This document shows, one piece after another, positions 36,053 to 45,245 of a stretch of DNA of 64,000 bases. The notes below the pieces were generated by a model. That model saw nothing but the letters and a program-made list of their open reading frames with translations. It searched no databases and was not told where the DNA came from. Where the stretch lies: the NCBI GenBank assembly GCA_965116685.1, contig OZ220707.1, positions 806,001 through 870,000 of the forward strand, written 5' to 3'. The stretch is from Bin80 sp965116685. Lineage in GTDB: Bacteria > Bacteroidota > Rhodothermia > Rhodothermales > Bin80. The position numbers and the translations under genes are program-made. Within the stretch, counting starts at the first letter, position 1, and each line of letters begins with the position of its first letter.

Positions 36053-36562
36053 ATGTCCTCTGTAACCTCTCCTCTGGTAGGAATCTTAATGGGAAGTGAT
36101 TCTGATCTTCCCGTCATGCGTAAAGCAACAGATATTCTGAAATCATTCGATATCCCCTTCGAAATACGCGTAATGAGCGCCCATCGTACGCCTGATCGTG
36201 CACACGAATACGCAACGACTGCACATACCCGTGGAATCAAAGTTTTGATTGCCGGTGCAGGTGTAGCAGCCCATCTCGCGGGAGTTCTGGCTGCCAATAC
36301 ACCACTGCCTGTACTTGGTGTCCCGATTAACTCAGGTGCACTCCAGGGGCTCGATGCCCTCCTGGCTACCGTCCAGATGCCGAGTGGGATTCCTGTAGCC
36401 TCCCTTGCGATTGACGGCTCAAAAAATGCAGCTCTCCTGGCGGTTCAGATCCTTGCCACTTCGGATGTCGTGCTTCAAAAGCGTTTCCTCGACTACAAAG
36501 CAGCGATGCTTGATGAAGTGAGTGCGAAAGATCAGCGAGTTCAGGAATTGATCTTTGGTTGA
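36053..36562 (+). CDS. purE: N5-carboxyaminoimidazole ribonucleotide mutase PurE
   Basis: This 169-residue protein has GILMGSDSDLPVMRKATDIL, VMSAHRTPDRAHEYA and GAGVAAHLAGVLAANTPLPV, the class I PurE signatures. It converts N5-CAIR to CAIR in purine synthesis. purK is not adjacent. It lies 20 bp after ftsK and converges with mgtE, from which it is separated by the nested transposon. Confidence 0.95.
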   Translation: MSSVTSPLVGILMGSDSDLPVMRKATDILKSFDIPFEIRVMSAHRTPDRAHEYATTAHTRGIKVLIAGAGVAAHLAGVLAANTPLPVLGVPINSGALQGLDALLATVQMPSGIPVASLAIDGSKNAALLAVQILATSDVVLQKRFLDYKAAMLDEVSAKDQRVQELIFG

Positions 36563-36622
36563 TTCTATCTGCTTCGTGCGCTTAGTACTACGGATTCGAA
36601 ACAGGCTCAGGAGCCAGATTCC

Positions 36623-36651
36623 ACAAAGCGTGGGAAGGCTCTAGGTTATAT
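36623..36651. repeat. 29-bp direct repeat, left flank of IS1634-like element
   Basis: Identical to 41367-41395 (starts acaaagcgtgggaaggctct and ends ggttatat). The right copy includes the mgtE stop codon, so this left copy is the duplicated target. Long variable target duplications are known for the IS1634 group. Confidence 0.9.
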
Positions 36652-36770
36652 CCTGACTTTGACGGTTTCGATTTTTCCAGGTACAAAACCACTGTTTCCG
36701 TGCTTTCTGGGAGGTTTTTTTTTGGCCTTCCTGTGTAGTGTTCAGTCTTGCTTTTTAATTGTATTTTTCG

Positions 36771-36778
36771 TATCTTTG
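36771..36778 (+). promoter_or_regulatory. Bacteroidota-type promoter of the IS1634-like transposase
   Basis: TATCTTTG fits the -7 consensus TAnnTTTG. A TTG at 36748-36750, 20 bp upstream, fits the -33 element. The transposase ATG is at 36801. This supports the Bacteroidota-type transcription assignment. Confidence 0.55.
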
Positions 36779-36800
36779 TAATTCACCAACCAACTGTGTC

Positions 36801-38320
36801 ATGTGGGTCCGAGAACTCAAACGAAAAACCACGAAAAACATCTCTGTCCAGATTGTTGAGAGCTACCGTAATAAGGAAAGAAAGCCGCGGGTTCGTATCG
36901 TCCGACACATGGGAAGCGTTCACCCGGATGCAGTGGACGGTCTGGTTAAAATTGCCTATCTGGAATTAGCTCGGATCCAAGAAGACCTGCAACCCTCCTT
37001 ATTTCCTGCAGAGTCTTATGTAGACGAGGTGGTGGCTGCCCGCAGAAAAAAACGGGAGTCGAAGGCACTGGTGATCAAAGATGCACGGAAGCTGGAGGAA
37101 ATACGGCGCATCTGTCTGGGCTTTCACGAGGTCATGGGGGCCCTGTATCACCAGATGCGGTTTACAGAGGTCTTTGATCGCCGTCAGAAGATGTCTCGTC
37201 GTCTGTTCAAGCAAGCGGTTTTACTTCGTCTGGCTGCACCTGGGGATAGTAAACTGGCCCATGCACGGCAGATGTCCAAGGATGCGGGGGTGGACGTTCC
37301 GGTGGAGAAGTTCTATCGGATGATGGATGCCGTCACGGACGACCGAATTGAACAGATGAAGCAGCTGGTCTCCAACGAGACGCTCGGCATGCTTGGCGGG
37401 AAACTGAAGGTGCTGTTTTTTGATGTGACGACATTGAGCTTTGCCAGTGAGTTGCCGGATGAGCTACGCAAGAAAGGGTTTAGCAAGGATGGGAAGCCCA
37501 AAAAGGTTCAGTTGGTCTTGGCATTGATCCAAACCCAAGAAGGGCTTCCGGTCACGTACGAACTCTTTCCCGGCAATACCACCGATGTAAAGACGCTTGA
37601 ACCGGCGATGACGCGCCTCAAAGAATGTTTTGATTTGGATCGGATGATTGTCGTTGCCGATTCAGGGATGTTGAGCAAGGAGAATTTAGCGTTGTTGCAA
37701 AGTCTGGGCTGTGACTATATCGTGGCTGCACGTTTACGGTCATTAAATCAACTCCACACCAAGACGATTCTCGGGGCACAGTCTTGGAAGGTTTTAACGA
37801 CGGGTCGTAAGGTTACCGAACACAAACTTGGTGGTCGACGCTTGATTTTGCGCTATTGTCCAAAGAAGGCAGCTCGGGATGTACATTCACGGGAGAAGGC
37901 AATTGAGAAGGTGAAGAATCGTTTGAAACAGGGGGTCAAGGGCACCGGCAGAAGTGGTCGATTTCTGAAGGTGAAGCAGGATGGAGTGAGCTTAGATCAA
38001 GCAGCGATTGTTCGGGATGAGAAGTTTGATGGGCTGCATGGGGTCTGGACGAGTCTGGAGGATCTGACTCCAGAACAAGTCTATCAACATTATGGAGAGT
38101 TATGGCGAATTGAAGAAGGTTTTCGTGTGATGAAACACACCATGGCGATCCGGCCCATCTTTCACTGGGTCGAGCGTCGGGTGCGTGCCCATATTGCAAT
38201 CTGTTTTGTTGCATTTGCCCTGTTACGGATCTTCCGACACCGATATAATGCGAGGTTTGGTTCAAAACATCGCCTGAGTGAAGGGCAGATTTTAGCAGAA
38301 CTTGGTGCGGTGGAAACCTC
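36801..38320 (+). pseudogene. IS1634-family transposase, N-terminal part (split by IS21)
   Basis: About 506 codons from ATG 36801 to the IS21 insertion point. The DDE/DDD transposase shows VLFFDVTTLSFASELPDE, MIVVADSGMLSKENLALLQ and the YGELWRIEEGFRVMKHTM region with catalytic Glu. The last native codon before the break is in VETS; a stop codon at 38325-38327 is supplied by the IS21 end. The rest of the gene is at 41104-41242. The fragment is nearly full length but lacks the conserved C-terminal tail. Confidence 0.9.
38315..38320. repeat. 6-bp target-site duplication, left of IS21 element
   Basis: AACCTC here and at 41098-41103 flank the IS21 element. Collapsing them restores the transposase reading frame. 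Confidence 0.85.
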
Positions 38321-38399
38321 TGTTTAACGACAATTAAAATTTACTTCAACGACAATTAAAAGTTTCCTAAAAGTTTCCTTTCAGTTCTATTGGAGGCGG

Positions 38400-38446
38400 G
38401 CGCGCAACGAAGCGGAGCAGCGAGCTGCGGAGCGAAGTTGCGCGCG
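38400..38446. repeat. Long hairpin in IS21 non-coding region
   Basis: CGCGCAAC (38401-38408) pairs with GTTGCGCG (38437-38444), and an inner GCAG/CTGC pair extends the structure. A second perfect palindrome, ACTGACAA-A-TTGTCAGT, lies at 38477-38493. Both sit between the left IS end and the istB 3' end, so they could act as terminators or binding sites. No T-run follows. Confidence 0.55.
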
Positions 38447-38620
38447 ATAAATCCCACGAGTTTCGTCTGCGCCCGGACTGACAAATTGTCAGTTCTAGGT
38501 GGACACGAACCAGGTGCGATGGAGGTGAATTTATGTTCGAGAGATTCATCAATTGTACATTCAGGAGGTCTCGGTTTCTGGTCAATCCCGCCTGATGGTA
38601 TTTGGATTTGATTTGGGACT

Positions 38621-39497
38621 TTAAACTGGCGCGATCCCGCGTAAAACGCAAATACTGTTGCACCCCAATCTTAAAGAATTCGCCTTCTGCCGCTGTTGCG
38701 CCGCTTCAAGTCGATAGCTCGGCAGGTTGAGTTCGAGGATCACACTGTGATGCACAAACCGGTCCACGGCCGCCGTTGTGACCGTGGGGTCCTGGAAGAT
38801 CTTGCACAAACCGGTCCACGGCCGCCGTTGTGACCGTGGGGTCCTGGAAGATCTTCTCCCACTGGGAGAAGGCCAAGTGACTGGTAATCAACAGGCTTCC
38901 GCGTTCGTAGCGCTCCGCCAGTACGTGAAAAAACAGGTCCATCTCCTGGCGACTGTGCTGCATATAGCCCAACCCGTCCACGATGAGGGCTTCGTAGCGC
39001 AGGAGCTGTTTCATGAACTCTGACAGGCGCTGCTCACGCTTGGACTGGACCAATTCCTCCACCAGCGTACTGCATCCATAAAAGCGTACGCGCCGACCTT
39101 GAAGCACGAGCGCATGCCCCAGCGCACAGACCAGATGCGTCTTTCCACTGCCCGGCGGACCCACGGCCAACACGTTTTCGCTTCGATCCAGGAACCCGCC
39201 TTCCAGCAGCATACTAAACTGATGATTGATCTTCAGAGGCAATCGGGTTCGGTCAAACAGGTCCAGGGTCTTTTCCAGAGGTAAGCCGGAGTTACGAAGC
39301 CCGCGTTGAATGCGATTGTGGGTCCGCACTTGCTGTTCCCGTTCCACGAGTGACAATAAAAAGCGCTCAAAGCTCAACGATTCCTGCCGCGCGAGCTGGG
39401 CCGCATCCTGAAAAGAATTCCGAATGCCCGGCATCCGGAGTTCTTTCAGTCCAGTCCACAAGGCATGCTCCAGTTCTTGGGTCGTTTGCGTCTTCAT
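38621..39497 (-). pseudogene. istB: IS21 helper ATPase IstB, frameshifted by a 52-bp tandem duplication
   Basis: The frame from ATG 39497 encodes IstB: a helical N-domain, Walker A GPPGSGKTHLVCALG, Walker B ALIVDGLGYM and TSHLAFSQWEKIF. After AAVDRFV an exact 52-bp duplication shifts the frame, giving a stray tail that ends at 38706. The native C-terminus (HHSVILELNLPSYRLEAAQQ) continues in the shifted frame to a stop at 38621. The ATPase core is intact, so partial function cannot be excluded. IstB normally assembles on target DNA and activates IstA. Confidence 0.88.
38751..38854. repeat. Exact 52-bp tandem duplication inside istB
   Basis: 38751-38802 and 38803-38854 are identical (start tgcacaaaccggtccacggc). 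52 is not a multiple of 3, so it shifts the istB frame. Exact identity indicates a recent event, unless it arose in assembly. Confidence 0.95.
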
Positions 39498-40978
39498 TGC
39501 ACACCTCCCACCGCCGCAGGTTGATCCAGCAACTGGTCATATACGGCCACCTTCACAATGGATGAGGCAGGAGTCGGGGCATCTAACCACGCCTGCACCT
39601 GCGCCGTGGTCAGGGGCTTCTTGTCATTCAGCAGCCGGTCCAGGGCATGGGTCACCCCGGATTCGCTCTCGGTTGCAGCCAGAACCAAAATGGCCAGATA
39701 GGCCCGGTCGGCCCGGATCGAAGCCGTATGCGTGCGTCGGAGTGCGTCATACGCCCTGCGAAATGTTGAATTGGGGAATAACTCGGCACGATAGCGATAA
39801 TCTGCAAAGGCCCCGGGCTTACGGACCAGGCTATGCACAATATGACGATAGTCAATCTGAGTCTCGCCTTCTCCGTGCAGACGCGGCATCCACACCATCT
39901 GTTTTTGGGCGTACCACACCTCAATCCATTCACCATACACGCGGACTTCAACCTGAACCCCAATCAGTCGACTTGGGACCGAATACCGGTTCTTCTGTAC
40001 ACGAATCGTGCTGCCGTTGGAGACCCGTACCGTCGCGCGCCGATGGAACCTCAAAGGTCGAAAAGGCAATGCACGCAAGTGCGCCTGTTCTTCTTTGAAA
40101 CGTGCCTGCCGGGACGCATTCAACTGCTGAAACAGTGTATCCAAAAATGCGCTATAGTCCTTCCGACTGGCAAAATTGCGACTCCCACGCAGAATCAGCT
40201 GATTCTCCAGCGCGCGCTTGAATCGATGATGCCGCTGTTCAATCTTGCCATTCTCATGCGGACTCCGCGGCTGCGTATGCCGGATCTCTATACCGTAATG
40301 ACGCGCCAGCGCTTCATAGTGCTGCGTGAAACTGCCCCGTTCGGCGCCTCGGTGGTTGCGGACCGCACAACTCATGGAGTCCGTCTGGTGTAGCCGCGGG
40401 ACTCCACCCAGTTGCGAGAACGCCTTCTGCAGTCCTGCACTGAGCGCTTCAAAACTCTCGGACCGGCAGATCATGCCGGATTCCCAATTGGAATACGCCA
40501 GCACAAAGTGATACAGCAAATGGGGAAAGGGTTCGCCCTGGATCGTCACGCCCAGATGGTTCATCCACGTGAAATCGGACTGGGCCCGATCCCCAGGTGC
40601 ATACACCTGCTCGAAATAGACTTCTTTCGGGGGGCCTTCCTGCGCCCTCCATACCTTCACACGACGTTGCAGGGTGCGCAACTGTCCCGGCTTGAACTGA
40701 CCGGGGTACGTGCGTTGCAAATGGGTAAACAGAGCGTTCACCTCAAGCCCCGGGTTCGCCTGCAAGTATCCCACGACTTCGTCCCAAACCTGGGCAAATG
40801 CATCCGTACGCGTTCGATGCGTACGACGATAATCTCGCTCGCTCGGAAGCTTCTGCGAACGAAGATATTTGCGCGCCGTCGGCGCGCTCATGCCCGCCTT
40901 TGCAGCGGATGTTTTGACTGACATGTTGTCTTCTTGTACCAATTTTCTTAAAAGTTTTGCTTGCTGATCTGTAATCAT
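39494..40978 (-). CDS. istA: IS21 family transposase IstA
   Basis: This 494-residue protein has an N-terminal helix-turn-helix (MSVKTSAAKAGMSAPTARKYL), then an rve integrase core with DFTWMNHLGV (first Asp), the second Asp in LHQTDSMSCAV and Glu in SPHENGKIEQRHHRF. A C-terminal beta domain follows (FHRRATVRVSNGSTIRVQKN). It overlaps istB by 4 bp, the standard IS21 arrangement. It appears intact. Confidence 0.93.
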   Translation of the reverse strand: MITDQQAKLLRKLVQEDNMSVKTSAAKAGMSAPTARKYLRSQKLPSERDYRRTHRTRTDAFAQVWDEVVGYLQANPGLEVNALFTHLQRTYPGQFKPGQLRTLQRRVKVWRAQEGPPKEVYFEQVYAPGDRAQSDFTWMNHLGVTIQGEPFPHLLYHFVLAYSNWESGMICRSESFEALSAGLQKAFSQLGGVPRLHQTDSMSCAVRNHRGAERGSFTQHYEALARHYGIEIRHTQPRSPHENGKIEQRHHRFKRALENQLILRGSRNFASRKDYSAFLDTLFQQLNASRQARFKEEQAHLRALPFRPLRFHRRATVRVSNGSTIRVQKNRYSVPSRLIGVQVEVRVYGEWIEVWYAQKQMVWMPRLHGEGETQIDYRHIVHSLVRKPGAFADYRYRAELFPNSTFRRAYDALRRTHTASIRADRAYLAILVLAATESESGVTHALDRLLNDKKPLTTAQVQAWLDAPTPASSIVKVAVYDQLLDQPAAVGGVQ

Positions 40979-41097
40979 CGCCAGAGACTGAATGGAAAAT
41001 AATTCGCACGTTCACGCACGAAAACTCCATTCGTCCCAACGAAACTGAAAGGAAACTTTTAATTGTCGCCGGTGAAACTTTTAATTGTCGTTGGACA

Positions 41098-41103
41098 AAC
41101 CTC
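41098..41103. repeat. 6-bp target-site duplication, right of IS21 element
   Basis: AACCTC, matching 38315-38320. Confidence 0.85.
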
Positions 41104-41242
41104 CATGATTTGTGATCGAGGCAATCGGGCAGAATACCTTCTTCCATCGAAGGTTACCGAAACGAGCGGGCGCCTATACCAGGCAATCGGTTTGACGATA
41201 CAGCGCCAGACCGTGCTGTTCAAAGAGGGGACGACCTCCTAA
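41104..41242 (+). pseudogene. IS1634-family transposase, C-terminal part
   Basis: Joining this to 38320 through one AACCTC copy gives VETS-MICDRGNRAEYLLPSK and so on in frame for 45 codons to TAA (41240-41242). YLLPSK...RLYQAIGL matches the usual IS1634-family ending (ypLPS...IyrxlGL). This shows that the IS21 insertion split one intact gene. Confidence 0.88.
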
Positions 41243-41366
41243 ATCAAGCGTCCCATTCGGTCTCAATCTTCATCATTCCGCCCTGAAAAGGGGGATTGGT
41301 AGTGTTCAGTTTTCCCGGAAATCCCACTCCAGAACCCCTCTGACGGAGGTAACCGTCGAAGTCAAG

Positions 41367-41395
41367 ACAAAGCGTGGGAAGGCTCTAGGTTATAT
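41367..41395. repeat. 29-bp direct repeat, right flank of IS1634-like element
   Basis: Exact copy of 36623-36651. It contains the last codons and stop (41390-41392 on the minus strand) of mgtE, so the target was the 3' end of mgtE and the gene was left intact. Confidence 0.9.
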
Positions 41396-42820
41396 GAACG
41401 GCAGGTAAAGAACTGCTGCCAGCATAAAAAACACCAAGAGCCCGATTATATCGTTACTGGTGGTAATAAAGGGGCCGGTAGCCAAGGCCGGATCAACTCC
41501 AATCCGGTCCAGCATCAGCGGGATTGTTGCCCCAATGACCGCTGCTAGAATGACTACGACAAAGAGCGATAACCCCGCTGTTGCGGCCAGACGCCAAGGA
41601 TCCGGAGCTTGAATGACGACGGATGGCCACATACTTGCCATCCAACCAAATACGACTAATACTGCCACGATCATCACGGCAGCCAGAGCCAGTCCATTGG
41701 CTATGGCTACATAGACTTCTTTACCCATGCGCCGAAGCATATTGGCCGACCATACCTCTCCCGATGCCAATCCCTGAACAATGATCGCTGAACTTTGAAT
41801 GCCAGCATTTCCCGCCATGGCCATCACGACAGGAATGAATGCTGCGAGCACCGAGGCACGCCGAATATTTTCTTCGTACATGCCGATGACGCTCCCCGCA
41901 AATACGGCCCCAATCAGGCCTAACAGTAGCCAGGGCAGACGGCCGCGGGTGATGCTGAACACGGTGTCTGTTTGATCTTCATCGCTAGTGATACCACTAA
42001 GCCGCAGGTAATCTTCTTCGGCCTCCTCACGAATAACATCCACTGCATCATCAATCGTTACGTGCCCAATCAAATGCTGCTCATCGTCTACGACCGCTAA
42101 GGAAACCAGATCATACCTTTCCATTATCCTAACGACTTCTTCCTGATCGACCTCTGCCGTCACGTAACGAATATCTGTTCGCATCACATCACCAATCACC
42201 GCATCCGACGGGGATAATAACAGGCGACGAATCGTCACGAATCCTTTTAGTTTTTTTGCCTCGTCAATCACGAAAACCACATACAGGTCTTGCGTATTCT
42301 CCGCATTTCGGCGGATTTCTTCCGTGGCCTCTGCAACGGTCCAACTTGCTAGAGCTAAAACCACTTCGGCAGCCATGATGCCACCTGCTGTTTCCTCTCC
42401 ATATTCGAGAAGTCCCTTGACGGACTCACGATCCTCTAAAACCCGGAGAACCCTTTGACGTACAGTCTCATCCAGGTTGCTCAGGACATCCGCTGCATCG
42501 TCGGATTCCAGTTCATTGAGAAGAGCGGTAATGCGCTCAGTCGGAACCTCCGAGAGTAGATCTGCACAAAACGCCTCATCCAACTCTGCCAATACATTTG
42601 CACCTGTTATGGTTGGGAGCGCAAGGGTTAGGGAAGCCGCATGGTCGCGTCCCAACTCCGTAACGAGTCGGGCGATATCCGCTGGATGCAGTTGCTGCAG
42701 TAAATCCAGTGCAGCCGCAAAATCATTTTCCTCAAGCCGCAGCTCCACTTCCTGGGCGATTGCCTCATCCAACTCTATGGGAGCCGGATTTTCGTTTGAT
42801 CTGGCACTGAAAATAGACAT
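41390..42820 (-). CDS. mgtE: Magnesium transporter MgtE
   Basis: This 476-residue protein has an N-terminal superhelical domain (LDLLQQLHPADIARLVTELG), two CBS domains (~140-265, VIGDVMRTDIRYVTAEVDQE, DDEQHLIGHVTIDDAVD) and five C-terminal membrane helices starting LPWLLLGLIGAVFAGSVIG. The motif FIPVVMAMAGNAGIQSSAII is the MgtE pore region. It imports Mg2+, gated by Mg2+ binding to the cytosolic domains. It is the last gene of a VWA-rsmA-mgtE run, 15 bp after rsmA. Confidence 0.93.
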   Translation of the reverse strand: MSIFSARSNENPAPIELDEAIAQEVELRLEENDFAAALDLLQQLHPADIARLVTELGRDHAASLTLALPTITGANVLAELDEAFCADLLSEVPTERITALLNELESDDAADVLSNLDETVRQRVLRVLEDRESVKGLLEYGEETAGGIMAAEVVLALASWTVAEATEEIRRNAENTQDLYVVFVIDEAKKLKGFVTIRRLLLSPSDAVIGDVMRTDIRYVTAEVDQEEVVRIMERYDLVSLAVVDDEQHLIGHVTIDDAVDVIREEAEEDYLRLSGITSDEDQTDTVFSITRGRLPWLLLGLIGAVFAGSVIGMYEENIRRASVLAAFIPVVMAMAGNAGIQSSAIIVQGLASGEVWSANMLRRMGKEVYVAIANGLALAAVMIVAVLVVFGWMASMWPSVVIQAPDPWRLAATAGLSLFVVVILAAVIGATIPLMLDRIGVDPALATGPFITTSNDIIGLLVFFMLAAVLYLPFI

Positions 42821-42835
42821 TCGATCACTGGTTGT

Positions 42836-43615
42836 CTAAAGAGTCTCGGACGATTGCGAACGGTCCTGAAAATAGCGCGCAAGCATCACATAATCAGCGG
42901 GTGACAATTCTTCTGCGCGACACCGCCTCCAGCGATCAGGGATATCAGCAGCCCACTGCCGGAGACTATTTCGAAGTACCTTCCGCCGCATCCCAAACCC
43001 TGCACGAACCACTGCATGCAGCAGCCCCGTATCCACATCCGGGGCTTCTATCCCTTCAAAATCAAGTCGAATTACCGTACTTTCCACGGCTGGCTTGGGT
43101 TCAAATACGTTGCGGCTGACCTTGAATAATATACTTGGGCGGGCATATAGCTGCGCAAATACACTTGGAATTCCATATGCCTTGGTGCGGGGCTCTGCCA
43201 CGATTCGCTCAGCGACCTCTCTTTGGACCATCAAAATCGCCTGACTCATGACATCATGTGCAGCCAGTAGCCCAAATAGAATGGGGCTGGTAATATTGTA
43301 GGGCAAGTTGCCGATAATGTGTAGCGGTAGATTACCTAGGCTCTGCCAGTCTATCTCAAGTACATCCGCCTGCCGCATATTCAAGTCTGGATAACATTCA
43401 CGAAGATGTATGACTGCCCGGGAATCTACTTCAATCGCTTCAAAATTTTCATAACGTTCATGCAGAATCCCCGTCAAAGCACCGACACCTGGACCGATCT
43501 CCACTACATGTGCATCCACTGGTGCTTCCAGTGCCCCAACGATACGACGGGCAGTATTGGGGTCGTTCAGGAAATGCTGCCCCAGGCTCTTTTTAGGTAG
43601 AATCGACGATTTCAC
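42836..43615 (-). CDS. rsmA: 16S rRNA dimethyladenosine transferase RsmA (KsgA)
   Basis: This 259-residue protein begins KKSLGQHFLNDPNTARRIV, with the SAM motif VEIGPGVGALTGIL and the catalytic NLPYNITSPILFGL. It dimethylates two adjacent adenines near the 3' end of 16S rRNA. It is 14 bp downstream of the VWA gene and 15 bp upstream of mgtE on the same strand. Confidence 0.95.
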   Translation of the reverse strand: MKSSILPKKSLGQHFLNDPNTARRIVGALEAPVDAHVVEIGPGVGALTGILHERYENFEAIEVDSRAVIHLRECYPDLNMRQADVLEIDWQSLGNLPLHIIGNLPYNITSPILFGLLAAHDVMSQAILMVQREVAERIVAEPRTKAYGIPSVFAQLYARPSILFKVSRNVFEPKPAVESTVIRLDFEGIEAPDVDTGLLHAVVRAGFGMRRKVLRNSLRQWAADIPDRWRRCRAEELSPADYVMLARYFQDRSQSSETL

Positions 43616-43629
43616 AATACTCAGCTCTC

Positions 43630-44730
43630 CTAATGCAGATGCTTGCGCCGGTTGCGCACATAATCTTCAAACAGAAACTCTCCCAGATTATCCAGGTCTG
43701 CGTAGTATGCCCGCCCATGGTTTGCATCCGTGAGCTGCCGAACAAATCCCTGCAGATATGGGTCTCTTGCAATCATAAAGGTTGTAATTGAGATTCCCTC
43801 CCGACGACAAATAACCGCCTCATCCAGCACCTTGTTCACGATTTTCCGATCCAGTCCAAATACATTCTTGTAAAGCTTTCCCTGTTCAAAATGACAGCTT
43901 GGCTTCCCATCGGTAATCATAAATATCTGCTTATTCCGATTTTTCCGTCGGCGAAGAATTTCGCGTGCACGGCGTAGCCCGGCATGCGTATTCGTATGAT
44001 ACGGTCCCACCTGCAGGTACGGCAAATCCTTGATGGATACCTCCCATGCATCATCTCCAAATGCTACAATATCAAGCGTATCCTTTGCATAGCGACGCAG
44101 GATCAATTCTGCTAAAGCCATTGCCGTTTTACGGGCAGGAGTAATGCGATCCTCTCCATACAAGATCATTGAATGACTCAGGTCAATCATCAGCACCGTG
44201 GACTGATTCGACTTGTGATCGGTCTCGTGAACTGCATAATCTTCTTCTAATAACGACCAGTCGTCAATCCCGCCGCGCCGATATGAGTTTGAGAGCGTAT
44301 CCGTCACATTCAAAAGGTGCGGATCATCCCCAAACCTCCAGGGTCTTGTTTCGGGTAAACGCTCGTCCCCAATACCTTCGTATGGGGTTCGGTGTTGTCC
44401 TTTACCAGCTTTACGGAGCTGCCGAAAAATTTCCTCTAGGGAACGATCCCGCAGACTCCGTTCTGTCTTGGCCGTCATCTGTAGAGTTTCCTGCCTATCC
44501 TCTCGAAGGTATCCCCTTGATTTAAGCTCTTCAATAAAGTCCCCAATCCCGGATTGCGAATCTGTAAGATTATAGCGCTGATCCAGTTGCGTGAGCCAAT
44601 TCAATGCTTCCGTGGCATCGCCGGCTGTAAATTGAAGCAGCTGTTGAAAAAGATCAAGCAACTGTTCAAACGTAGTGGGCTTCCCACCATGTTTTACTTC
44701 ATCCCACTGCACATATTTGTAGGGAATCAT
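43630..44730 (-). CDS. von Willebrand factor A domain protein
   Basis: This 366-residue protein has an N-terminal helical region (~20-110, charged) and a VWA domain from ~175 (STVLMIDLSHSMILYGEDR, MIDAS DxSxS intact). The domain continues with VAFGDDAWEVSIKDL, QIFMITDGKPSCHF and ITTFMIARDPYLQGFV. It has no signal peptide, so it is cytoplasmic. Proteins of this kind often work with MoxR-type AAA ATPases, but none is next to it. Confidence 0.8.
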   Translation of the reverse strand: MIPYKYVQWDEVKHGGKPTTFEQLLDLFQQLLQFTAGDATEALNWLTQLDQRYNLTDSQSGIGDFIEELKSRGYLREDRQETLQMTAKTERSLRDRSLEEIFRQLRKAGKGQHRTPYEGIGDERLPETRPWRFGDDPHLLNVTDTLSNSYRRGGIDDWSLLEEDYAVHETDHKSNQSTVLMIDLSHSMILYGEDRITPARKTAMALAELILRRYAKDTLDIVAFGDDAWEVSIKDLPYLQVGPYHTNTHAGLRRAREILRRRKNRNKQIFMITDGKPSCHFEQGKLYKNVFGLDRKIVNKVLDEAVICRREGISITTFMIARDPYLQGFVRQLTDANHGRAYYADLDNLGEFLFEDYVRNRRKHLH

Positions 44731-45245
44731 ACTTCAAGCCACTCCATTAAGGACTACCTCGGACCAAATACTACAAAATCCGCCCCCTTCGAGGCGAAAA
44801 CGCGGGGAACGGATTAATCCACTTTGACACTCCGCTTACTCCTGTGGTTCCTCAGGCATCTTTCATGCATAAACAAAGCCTTAGGAAAGATGAGCTTAAA
44901 ATTCTATCCGTTGGCGTTGCCACGAGTTCTTGAAGTACTTCTAATCGCTCTGGATCAGACCTCATTCCCGGCACTGTCGAACTGATCATCTACGTCTTTG
45001 ATCGCCGTGCCTGGTGAATCTCGGAATTCATAGATTTTCTTGCAGGCCCCCTGCTCATGCATCATAGCCTATATTCTTGCTCGGGCCTATATTTGGGTAT
45101 TGGCATGTTCTCTGAGAGTCCTGCCATGCTCGAACTTTTGCATGCCACCTCCTGACATGTCTGTCAGTGTGTTCGTTTATTCACTATTGTAAGCACAAAT
45201 GTCCTGTGTTAAACGTACAAGTATCCGTCACAAGTGTAATCTTGA
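44731..45245. other. 515-bp gene-free divergent region
   Basis: This lies between the minus-strand VWA gene and plus-strand ispG. Short frames here have no recognisable protein features. No tRNA, IS end or strong hairpin was seen. It should hold two promoters; the rest could be a decayed gene or an unrecognised RNA. Confidence 0.4.

Larger units (their letters stand above)
38321..41097. mobile_element. IS21-family insertion sequence (istA/istB on minus strand)
   Basis: The element starts TGTTTAACGACAATTAAAA and its other end, read inward on the minus strand, starts TGTCCAACGACAATTAAAA, giving the 5'-TG...CA-3' ends typical of IS21. Repeated sub-terminal copies of the acgacaattaaaa motif (38346 onward and 41061 onward) are the usual multiple transposase-binding sites. 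It carries overlapping istA and istB, with 6-bp target duplications. Confidence 0.92.
36652..41366. mobile_element. IS1634-family (IS4-like) insertion sequence, interrupted by an IS21 element
   Basis: The outer element runs from CCTGACTTTGACGGTT (36652-36667) to AACCGTCGAAGTCAAG (41351-41366). These ends are inverted repeats matching at 14 of 16 positions. It is bounded by exact 29-bp target duplications. Removing the inner IS21 (38321-41097 plus one 6-bp duplication) gives an element of about 1.93 kb with one transposase gene. It inserted between the convergent purE and mgtE genes. Confidence 0.88.

Noticed and set aside
39424..40098. 224-codon plus-strand ORF across istA/istB
   Set aside because: It is antisense to IstA and IstB, both identified by motifs.
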